A DNA stretch of 20,350 nt from an uncultured Collinsella sp. (lineage in GTDB: Bacteria; Actinomycetota; Coriobacteriia; Coriobacteriales; Coriobacteriaceae): assembly GCA_900754445.1 (NCBI GenBank), contig CAAECW010000099.1, positions 1 through 20,350 of the forward strand. Reading direction: 5' to 3'. Under the pieces are notes generated by a model. That model was not told the DNA's origin. It made no database searches and saw only the letters and a list, made by a program, of their open reading frames with translations. How positions within the stretch are numbered: position 1 is the stretch's first letter; each line of letters begins with the position of its first letter. This document shows, piece by piece, positions 14,835 through 20,350 of this stretch. A program made the translations under genes and the position numbers.

Positions 14835-15488
14835 ATGACCCCCGCACAGATTGAGTTTTACAAGCGCCTCGCACACGGCCTGGCGCTCCAATTTGGCCCC
14901 AACTGCGAAGTCGTCGTCCACGATCTGGAGACCGAGGACGTAGACCACTCCATCGTAGTGATCGAAAACGGCCACGTCAGCGGGCGCAAACTGGGTGACG
15001 GCCCCAGCCATATCGTGTTTGAGTCCATGCACGAGGGCGCCACCGATGTACACGACCGCGAGCCGTACCTCACTAAAACCACCGACGGTAAGCTGCTCAA
15101 ATCGTCGACGATCTTTATCCGCAACGACGAGGGCAAGCCCGTCGGCATTTTGGGCATCAACTTTGACATTACGCTCATGAAGGCTTTTGAGCGCTCGCTC
15201 GATGCCTTTACCGGCACCGGCGGCACGGGCTATACCGAGCCCGAGCCCATTACCAAGAACATCGGCGACCTGCTCGAGGACCTGCTGCACGAGTGCGAGC
15301 AGTTTGTGGGCAAGCCCGCGGCGCTCATGACCAAAGACGAGCGCATTCGTGCCATTGGCTACCTCGACCGTCGCGGCGCCTTCCTCATTTCCAAGTCGAG
15401 CGAGCGCGCCTGCGAGTTCTTTGGCATCTCCAAATACAGCTTCTATAGCTACCTCAATGAGGCCAAGGCGGCGGCCGGCGACAAGTAG
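14835..15488 (+). CDS. YheO/DauR-type transcriptional regulator (PAS-like plus HTH)
   Basis: The product is 217 aa with the two-part layout of this family: an N-terminal PAS-like ligand domain (about 1-125, including CEVVVHDLE and GKPVGILGINFD) and a C-terminal helix-turn-helix (about 150-212, including SSERACEFFGISKYSFYSYL). The frame opens earlier, but the ATG at 14835 is chosen because TTAGGAAGG precedes it and the family begins there. It is divergent from ygeX. Control of the ygeX-ygeY-ygeW unit and of itself is inferred from position and from the twin palindromes. In E. coli the corresponding cluster carries a different regulator type (YgeV, sigma-54 linked). Confidence 0.85.
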   Translation: MTPAQIEFYKRLAHGLALQFGPNCEVVVHDLETEDVDHSIVVIENGHVSGRKLGDGPSHIVFESMHEGATDVHDREPYLTKTTDGKLLKSSTIFIRNDEGKPVGILGINFDITLMKAFERSLDAFTGTGGTGYTEPEPITKNIGDLLEDLLHECEQFVGKPAALMTKDERIRAIGYLDRRGAFLISKSSERACEFFGISKYSFYSYLNEAKAAAGDK

Positions 15489-15490
15489 GC

Positions 15491-15526
15491 ACTCGCCTGG
15501 ATTGCCCTCCCCTTTTGGGCGCGAGT
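15491..15526 (+). terminator. weak terminator-like hairpin after the regulator
   Basis: ACTCGC (15491-15496) pairs with GCGAGT (15521-15526) and, inside it, GCCC (15504-15507) with GGGC (15517-15520), leaving a 7-nt bulge. There is no T-run, so termination is only a possibility. Confidence 0.25.
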
Positions 15527-15570
15527 TCTGGAAAGCACGAATCCAAGACCGAGCCGCTTGGGAAGTTCCA

Positions 15571-15576
15571 TATAAT
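15571..15576 (+). promoter_or_regulatory. -10 box upstream of the proline-rich membrane protein
   Basis: A perfect TATAAT lies 35 bp before the ATG at 15611, which would put the transcription start near 15583. No convincing -35 was found at 16-18 nt, so an activator or a weak promoter is possible. Confidence 0.45.
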
Positions 15577-15610
15577 CGATGTCATTAGTATTTCGAAAGG
15601 ATGGAACAGA

Positions 15611-16600
15611 ATGGCGTTGAGCAAGGCATCATGCACCGGTCGCGGATTGATTCCGGCAATTGGTGGACATGTGCACCGCATGTTCGATGAGGGTGAAGAC
15701 GACCTGTTTTCACTGAGCCTTGACGACGTGATGGATGATCGCCCGTGGACCGCCGACGAACTCATGGGCGGCGACGGGGCTCGCCCGTCAAGCCCCAATC
15801 CCGAACTTGCGCCTAAGTCCGCATCTGCGCCGGCTCCTGCGCAGTCGCCTGTTTCGACACCCGCGCCTACGCCCGCACCCACTTCGGCGCCCACGCCCGC
15901 TCCCCGCCCCGCAAGCGACCCGTCCGAGACGGCGGCATTTCTCGCTGCAGCGACGCAGGGCAAATCGGCCGACAGCACCGTTATGTACAACGCCCAGCAG
16001 TTACCTGTTCCTGCGGCACGCAAGCTTCCGGTCACAAGGCTCGATGAGCCCGTTGCCCATCAGGTTGCCCACGATTCCTGGGCTGCAGCCGATCTGGATG
16101 AGACCTCTACCGGCATGCCGGCGCTCGATGTTCCAGTTAACCCGCTTTTTGCCGCCAACACGGGCGCCGCGGACTATGAGGGCGGTGCGGCATATTCCGA
16201 TTATTCCGATGACTATGCTGGCAACGGTCGCATCGAGACAGAGGATTATGGCACCGCATCGAGCGATTATCTCAACGATCCGTACGCTGCCACGCCTGCA
16301 CCGGAATATGACCCGGAGGCCGCGTCCGCACCGGCGTATACCAAAAGCACGGGCGAAGAGCGCTTCGCCGATTATTACGCCAAGGAAAAGGCGCTGCGTT
16401 TCTCGGAATTTCCGCAGGCAGTCAAGGTTGCCTTTATCGCCATTGTCATTGCCCTGCTCGGCGTCATTGCGTTTGAGGGATTCCAGCTGTTCCGCGGCCC
16501 CACCCAAGCGGAGTCGGAGACCCAGCAAAAAGAGGACGATAACCAGTACCTGGACATCAACACCCTCAAGGGCGACCCCAACGACGAGGACGACGAGTAG
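15611..16600 (+). CDS. hypothetical proline/alanine-rich protein with one C-terminal membrane segment
   Basis: The family was not recognised. The product is 329 aa. A short N-terminal part (1-55, acidic after residue 25) is followed by a low-complexity Pro/Ala/Ser/Thr region (about 60-104). Next comes an acidic, tyrosine-rich stretch (about 185-245, with repeated YSDYSDDY-like units). One hydrophobic segment (about 272-291, VAFIAIVIALLGVIAFEGFQ) is followed by a 38-residue, very acidic tail ending DPNDEDDE. There is no signal peptide. The layout suggests a cytosolic, disordered domain anchored by one helix. The start is set by GAAAGGA, 10 nt upstream of the ATG. It is convergent with the ATPase gene. 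Confidence 0.8.
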   Translation: MALSKASCTGRGLIPAIGGHVHRMFDEGEDDLFSLSLDDVMDDRPWTADELMGGDGARPSSPNPELAPKSASAPAPAQSPVSTPAPTPAPTSAPTPAPRPASDPSETAAFLAAATQGKSADSTVMYNAQQLPVPAARKLPVTRLDEPVAHQVAHDSWAAADLDETSTGMPALDVPVNPLFAANTGAADYEGGAAYSDYSDDYAGNGRIETEDYGTASSDYLNDPYAATPAPEYDPEAASAPAYTKSTGEERFADYYAKEKALRFSEFPQAVKVAFIAIVIALLGVIAFEGFQLFRGPTQAESETQQKEDDNQYLDINTLKGDPNDEDDE

Positions 16601-16637
16601 CGAGGGTTAAGGGAGGGCCGGAAGAGCCGGCGGCACA

Positions 16638-17960
16638 TTACGGCTCCAAAAGCCCTGTCATAAAGATGGGTAGATACAGCACGTCACCATCGCGGTGAAG
16701 ATTACATTCCGCAAGTACCAGGGCGCGATCGATTCCGTAGCCCTTCGTTGCCAGTGCGTTATCGAGCGCCGCGTGGGACTTAAAGCTCTTGCCCGATTTG
16801 ACCTCGATAGCAAGCACTTCCCCATCGAGCGTCTCCTCAACAAAATCGAGCTCGCCGACCTTTTTAGACGTAAAGTAGCGCAATCTGAATCCGTGGGCCT
16901 TGAGCTCTTGCGCGACAAAGCCCTCGAATGCCGCCCCCATATTCATGCCAAAGGGGCCTTCTGCCTCTCCATCAAAAACTCCTTGGGCAACCTTCTTGGA
17001 ATATGAGGACATGAGCATTCCGGTGTCCAAGTAAAACAGCTTAAACAGATTTCGCTGCTCCCCCATTAAAAGAGGCGCTACCGGAGCTGTCACGTTATAC
17101 ACGGGAAGCGCAACACCCGCCTCCGAAAGCCAAAGAAAATGGTCTGTCACCTGCGAAAAACGCTTAACACCGCTAATCGACGACAGCTTGAATCGCTTGT
17201 TTTTTGAACCGGCCTCGCTGGGAATCAAATCATAGATATCGCGAATAACCAAGCGTAGCTCGGGCGGAGCGTACTTTGCGATGTCATCGCGATACAGGGC
17301 GTGAAGATCGCGGTGGATGTTTCGAACCTCGTCGACATTGCGCGTCGCCAAGAAGGAATTGACCGCGTCGGGCATGCCTCCCACCACCACATACTGATGG
17401 AACAGATCGAGCAAGCGGTCATACAGGTAGCCGGGGAGCTCCTCCTCATCCTTTAGACAGCCCCTGAGCATGTCAAACACGCTGGCACCAACGCCATTTG
17501 CCCAGCAAAACTCTTCAAAGTCGAGCGGGTACATCTGGACCTGCTCGACATACCCCACCGGCAGGGAATCGATGCCCTCGAGCTCAACGCCAAGGAGCGA
17601 TCCGGTAAGGATGTATCGAAAGTCGCCGCGCTGGACCAGGTATTTGATAAACGTCACCACGTTGGGGCATCGCTGCACCTCGTCGATAACCACGACGGTC
17701 TTGTTCGCAACCATCGGCTGCGTCGCAGCGATAGACATGCGCATAAGCAGGTCATCCGCACTTTTCGCCGCCAAAAACGAATCACGCACGGACGCGTCGG
17801 CGATAAGGTCGAACGTCACGACATTTTCGAACGATTCGTTTGCAAAGACGTTGACCAGATATGACTTTCCTACCTGTCGGGCGCCCTTGACCAAAAGAGC
17901 CTTGTTAGGCGACGAGGCAAGCCAAGATTCAAACTGTGCTTTCGCTTTTCTCTGCAGCAT
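16638..17960 (-). CDS. AAA family ATP-binding protein with DUF4143 C-terminal region
   Basis: The product is 440 aa from the ATG at 17960. The frame is open to a GTG 11 codons earlier, but AAGGGA precedes the ATG and not the GTG. The N-terminal ATPase (AAA_14 type) has Walker A KGARQVGKSY and Walker B VVVIDEVQRCPN, followed by RYILTGS. The C-terminal part carries a nuclease-like pattern (GELDFVEE...VLAIEVKSGKS), typical of DUF4143 proteins. Such ATPases are abundant in gut anaerobes and have no agreed function. The upstream region carries 33-bp tandem palindromic repeats. The gene is convergent with the proline-rich protein gene. Confidence 0.85.
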   Translation of the reverse strand: MLQRKAKAQFESWLASSPNKALLVKGARQVGKSYLVNVFANESFENVVTFDLIADASVRDSFLAAKSADDLLMRMSIAATQPMVANKTVVVIDEVQRCPNVVTFIKYLVQRGDFRYILTGSLLGVELEGIDSLPVGYVEQVQMYPLDFEEFCWANGVGASVFDMLRGCLKDEEELPGYLYDRLLDLFHQYVVVGGMPDAVNSFLATRNVDEVRNIHRDLHALYRDDIAKYAPPELRLVIRDIYDLIPSEAGSKNKRFKLSSISGVKRFSQVTDHFLWLSEAGVALPVYNVTAPVAPLLMGEQRNLFKLFYLDTGMLMSSYSKKVAQGVFDGEAEGPFGMNMGAAFEGFVAQELKAHGFRLRYFTSKKVGELDFVEETLDGEVLAIEVKSGKSFKSHAALDNALATKGYGIDRALVLAECNLHRDGDVLYLPIFMTGLLEP

Positions 17961-17978
17961 AAGTGCATCCCTTATTAC

Positions 17979-17993
17979 GTGCTGTTTTAGCAC
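17979..17993. promoter_or_regulatory. palindrome upstream of the DUF4143 ATPase
   Basis: GTGCT-GTTTT-AGCAC is a perfect 5-5-5 inverted repeat, 18 nt before the ATG at 17960. It could be an operator or a small leader hairpin. It adjoins the 33-bp repeat block. Confidence 0.35.
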
Positions 17994-17999
17994 TAGGAT

Positions 18000-18111
18000 A
18001 CACTTTTCCGCGGTTGTTAGGTGCTCATTTCGACACTTTTTCGAAGTTCTAAAGTGTGCATTACGACACTTTTCCGTACTTTTACACGGGATATTTCGAC
18101 ACTTTTTCGAA
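18000..18111. repeat. 33-bp tandem repeat, about 3.4 diverged units
   Basis: The core ACACTTTTYCG recurs at 18000, 18033, 18066 and 18099, an exact 33-bp period. Around three of the cores lies a 17-nt palindrome: TTCG...CGAA at 18029-18045, TACG...CGTA at 18062-18078 and TTCG...CGAA at 18095-18111. The middle copy changes both arms together, so the symmetry is kept. The first unit has lost the symmetry. The block lies just upstream of the minus-strand ATPase gene. Because 33 is a multiple of three, the plus strand also reads as an 11-residue RHFF-type peptide repeat, probably incidental. Confidence 0.8.
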
Positions 18112-18133
18112 TTTAAGCCTAACAGCAGCCGGC

Positions 18134-18181
18134 GAAATCAAGCGCCGCTTGCACGTCATTTCGCAGGCGGCGCTTGATTTC
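18134..18181. repeat. strong inverted repeat, 15-bp perfect stem
   Basis: GAAATCAAGCGCCGC (18134-18148) pairs perfectly with GCGGCGCTTGATTTC (18167-18181) around an 18-nt loop. It differs from the 67-nt palindrome in sequence. No T-run follows on either strand. It lies between the divergent ATPase gene and the small hypothetical gene, where a terminator is not expected for either of them. Confidence 0.75.
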
Positions 18182-18210
18182 TGTCCGTACACGTTGATAG
18201 ACTTTCTCTT

Positions 18211-18234
18211 GCCCGCAAGGAGCGGGCGCGTTTT
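18211..18234 (+). terminator. terminator-like hairpin upstream of the small hypothetical gene
   Basis: GCCCGC-AAGGA-GCGGGC followed by GCGTTTT on the plus strand has the form of a short intrinsic terminator. No gene on the plus strand ends just before it, so it may be a leader attenuator for the gene at 18329 or end a transcript starting in the repeat region. Confidence 0.4.
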
Positions 18235-18328
18235 ATCCAGAGTCGGGGTAGAGAGTTGGCTCCACGATCCCGACGCCAACCGGCCAAGAGGCACGGTGGC
18301 CCTGCCAACATCGATGAAAGGAGTCCGT

Positions 18329-18757
18329 ATGGACAATTTCTCCGTGCGCAGTGAGCGCAACTTCCACAACCTGGCAACCAAGCCAAAACGAATGCATCTT
18401 CTGGACGAGCCGAGCGGCTATGCCTCGGCCATGGTCAAGAGCAGCCTCTCCCACCAGATGCGCTTTACGGTGCAGGTGCTCGAGGAAGAGCTCTGTGCTG
18501 CTGGCGACCCGCACGTACTACAGATTAAGCTGCCCAGAAACGACTCGCGTGAGCCGTCCAGCTGGAAACTCTTCGCCGACGGCGTGTGCGTTGCGGACGG
18601 ATCCGGCACCTTTGTTATGGATGCTATCGACCAGGGCATGATACAAGCCTGTAAGACATGGGGAGATCACGACGTATTTGCCGACATCGCAGAGGCAATC
18701 GTTCTAAGCAAAGCTGCATTTGATATCAAGGAGCGCGCTTGTCAGACGCTTTCATAA
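18329..18757 (+). CDS. small hypothetical protein, 142 aa
   Basis: The family was not recognised. The product starts MDNFSVRSERNFHNLATKPK and is soluble, with no membrane segment or signal peptide. A middle part reads MRFTVQVLEEELCAAGDPHV and the C-terminal part looks helical (DHDVFADIAEAIVLSKAAFD). The frame is open upstream through the repeats, but the ATG at 18329 is supported by GAAAGGAG 6 nt before it. The reading frame continues after the TAA for another 34 codons with protein-like sequence, so the present stop may be a late truncation of a longer ancestor. Confidence 0.65.
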   Translation: MDNFSVRSERNFHNLATKPKRMHLLDEPSGYASAMVKSSLSHQMRFTVQVLEEELCAAGDPHVLQIKLPRNDSREPSSWKLFADGVCVADGSGTFVMDAIDQGMIQACKTWGDHDVFADIAEAIVLSKAAFDIKERACQTLS

Positions 18758-18862
18758 ATCGCATGGACAGTTGGTCGGTTCCACGCCCAGCACCTGATCG
18801 AGGGCATGGTCGCCGCCGGGGTAGACCCGATGCTGGAAGATCTTCTCAGCGCTCCCGCGTAG
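18758..18862 (+). pseudogene. possible in-frame C-terminal remnant after the 142-aa gene
   Basis: Directly after the TAA at 18755-18757, and in the same frame, 34 codons follow before the next stop (TAG 18860-18862). They include RFHAQHLIEGMVAAGVDPML, which looks like real protein sequence with a helix-like pattern. It has no start codon near its beginning and no ribosome site. It may be the detached end of the upstream gene or of another lost gene; the family was not recognised. Confidence 0.3.
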
Positions 18863-19283
18863 ATTAATCGAGCGCTCTATCGACAAAGATGCATCTACCA
18901 TAACGGCATGGGGCGTGCTCGCCTTGTACCGACCCCAACCAATCCCGTCGGCGCGACTGCAGTCTCAAACAACCACCGGCACCATCCATCCGCACACGAG
19001 AGGCGATGGGCACAGGCGAACCCCTCAACCTCGCTATTCGTAAACTTCATCAGTGTTTCCACATCCCCATCAAAAGAATCCGAAAGACATCCCCCGCTAA
19101 GAAAACGCTTCTGAACATCTCGCTTTGCAGGCAAAGCCGCACCGGAGTGATGCAGAGGCCTGCGCAGGGTTTCACGGGTCCCCTTGACGCTGCCTAGCGG
19201 AAGTGCCACCCGGCATCCCTTCCATAACGCACGGGTAAACAAAGGGAAATAGCGCCACCCACCGCGCAAGGAAGGACGCCACC
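18863..19283. other. 421-bp stretch without a recognisable gene
   Basis: No frame here has both a credible start and recognisable content. A minus-strand frame stays open at 18895-19269, but it starts only with TTG and shows no family. No tRNA, terminator or clear repeat was seen. The stretch ends with the recombinase ribosome site AAGGAAGG (19269-19276). It may be a decayed gene or a regulatory spacer of the recombinase. Confidence 0.5.
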
Positions 19284-20267
19284 ATGGATCTCACGAAAAC
19301 GGCTAGAGAAATTACCCGCCTCATGCTCCCCTACCTGACCACGCAGCAGAACCGCCAGCTCAAAAAGGTTTTATCGCACTGCCTTTTCGATGAAAACCAG
19401 TTAGCTGAGAACAGCGGCGACAGTGACAACAAATCATTCCTCGATCTTTTTCTGTCCGCGAAACGCCTCGAAGGTTGCTCGGATAGGACTGTCGCCTACT
19501 ACGAAGCAACCATTAATAAACTGCTTGAATCGTTCGACACGCCAGCCTGCGACCTGGGAACCGAAGAGATTAGGTCCTATCTTTCCGACTATCAGCAAAA
19601 AGCCGGCGTCAGTCGCGTCACCGTCGACAATGTCCGAAGAATCATCTCAAGCTTCTACTCATGGCTCGAAGATGAAGACCATATCATCAAGAGTCCGGTT
19701 AGACGCATTAAAAGGGTCAAGGCCCCACAACCCATTAAGGAAACGTATAGCGATGAAGTCGTTGAGATTCTTTGTGATAACTGCGGGTCGCCCCGAAACC
19801 TTGCCCTGATCGACCTGTTGCGCTCCACGGGCATGCGTGTGGGCGAACTTGTCTCGTTGGACAGGAGCTCTGTCGACACCATCAATCGTGAGTGCATCGT
19901 ACACGGCAAGGGAAATAAGGACCGCATCGTCTATTTTGACGCAAAGACTAAAGTCCATATCGAGAATTACCTGTCAACCCGAATGGACAGCTCGGAAGCA
20001 CTCTTCGTGTCGAGCAAGGCGCCACACGAGAGGCTACAAATTGGCGGCGTCGAGGCGCTGCTTAGAAAACTGGGGCGCGAGCTTGATTTAGGAAGGGTCC
20101 ACCCTCATAAGTTCAGAAGAACGCTTGCCACAAAGGCAATCGACAAAGGAATGCCCATCGAACAAGTCCAGGTGCTCCTTGGCCATAAAAAAATAGACAC
20201 CACATTAAGGTACGCAATGGTCGACCAGCGCAATGTCAAAGCATCCCACCGCAGGTACCTAACTTAA
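19284..20267 (+). CDS. tyrosine site-specific recombinase, probably of an invertible hsdS locus
   Basis: The product is a complete 327-aa tyrosine recombinase. The N-terminal SAM-like DNA-binding domain covers about 49-135 (LDLFLSAKRLEGCSDRTVAY...). The catalytic residues are all present: R185 (STGMRVGEL), K209 (HGKGNKDR), H275 and R278 (HPHKFRRT), H301 (LLGHKKIDTT) and Y310 (LRYAMV). The ATG follows AAGGAAGG. The gene ends in an overlap with a convergent hsdS fragment, the position of recombinases that invert specificity genes of type I restriction systems. No phage genes or tRNA attachment site are next to it, which argues against a prophage integrase. Confidence 0.88.
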   Translation: MDLTKTAREITRLMLPYLTTQQNRQLKKVLSHCLFDENQLAENSGDSDNKSFLDLFLSAKRLEGCSDRTVAYYEATINKLLESFDTPACDLGTEEIRSYLSDYQQKAGVSRVTVDNVRRIISSFYSWLEDEDHIIKSPVRRIKRVKAPQPIKETYSDEVVEILCDNCGSPRNLALIDLLRSTGMRVGELVSLDRSSVDTINRECIVHGKGNKDRIVYFDAKTKVHIENYLSTRMDSSEALFVSSKAPHERLQIGGVEALLRKLGRELDLGRVHPHKFRRTLATKAIDKGMPIEQVQVLLGHKKIDTTLRYAMVDQRNVKASHRRYLT

Positions 20268-20350
20268 ATTTCGATTTGTCGACCTGGGCGACGAAGTCGG
20301 CGAACTCCTGTTGGAGCTCGAGCGGAGGAACCGGAACCGGCAGCCTTGCC
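20236..20350 (-). CDS. hsdS: type I restriction specificity subunit HsdS, truncated end (runs off window)
   Basis: The minus-strand frame entering from the right edge reads PPLELQQEFADFVAQVDKSK. This matches the well-known boundary of a target recognition domain and the conserved coiled-coil spacer of HsdS (often IPLPPLELQQ.FA.FV.Q.DKSK). The homology stops right after KFK, at the end of the recombinase gene, and the frame then runs into a TGA at 20236-20238, overlapping the last 32 nt of the recombinase. A full HsdS would continue into the spacer helix, so this is a truncated or inverted allele. Its start lies beyond the window. Confidence 0.78.
   Translation of the reverse strand, partial: ARLPVPVPPLELQQEFADFVAQVDKSKFKLGTCGGML

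Noticed and set aside
18000..18131. CRISPR array
   Set aside because: The period is too short for repeat plus spacer, units are diverged along their whole length, and no cas genes are near.
18895..19269. Minus-strand frame of 124 codons
   Set aside because: It begins only with TTG, lacks a ribosome site and has no recognisable family; kept as part of the gene-free stretch.
19284..20267. Prophage or integrative-element integrase
   Set aside because: No phage genes, tRNA gene or attachment repeat were seen, and the convergent hsdS fragment gives a better explanation.

Overview
The window looks like a gut actinobacterium of class Coriobacteriia, most like Collinsella. Three things suggest this: high GC, an actinobacterial spc ribosomal operon with a short four-cysteine S14, and a cluster of accessory genes for selenium/molybdenum purine catabolism. 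The genus is inferred from general knowledge and was not tested by a search.

Positions 1-5232 (all minus strand) hold an spc-type ribosomal operon read from right to left: rplE, rpsN, rpsH, rplF, rplR, rpsE, rpmD, rplO, secY and a partial adk. It is unusual in starting at rplE. The usual rplN-rplX neighbours are absent; instead there is a promoter, a structured leader of about 130 nt and a 67-nt palindromic repeat.

Positions 5460-15488 hold a catabolic block. One part is the maturation machinery of selenium-dependent molybdenum hydroxylases: yqeB-xdhC (minus), yqeC (plus, divergent) and mocA. The other is the ygeX-ygeY-ygeW-hyuA set, related to the Escherichia coli yge/hyuA cluster and to the anaerobic purine/urate breakdown genes reported in gut bacteria. 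A divergent YheO/DauR-type PAS-HTH regulator sits at the right edge. The 277-bp gap between it and ygeX carries two identical-arm 15-bp palindromes that are good operator candidates. The xdhC-yqeB/yqeC part is flanked by two same-orientation copies of the 67-nt palindrome. Genes for the hydroxylase itself (xdhABC/xdhD type), ygfK and ssnA are not in the window.

Positions 15489-20350 are accessory. They contain a proline/alanine-rich protein with one C-terminal membrane segment, and a DUF4143-type AAA ATPase. Upstream of the ATPase gene lies a diverged tandem repeat with an exact 33-bp period whose units are palindromic with compensatory changes. Next come a strong 15-bp-stem hairpin, a small hypothetical gene, a 421-bp stretch without a recognisable gene, and a complete tyrosine recombinase. 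Converging on the recombinase, and running off the window, is the truncated end of a type I restriction specificity gene (hsdS). This is the layout of a phase-variable, invertible type I restriction-modification locus, most of which would lie to the right of the window.
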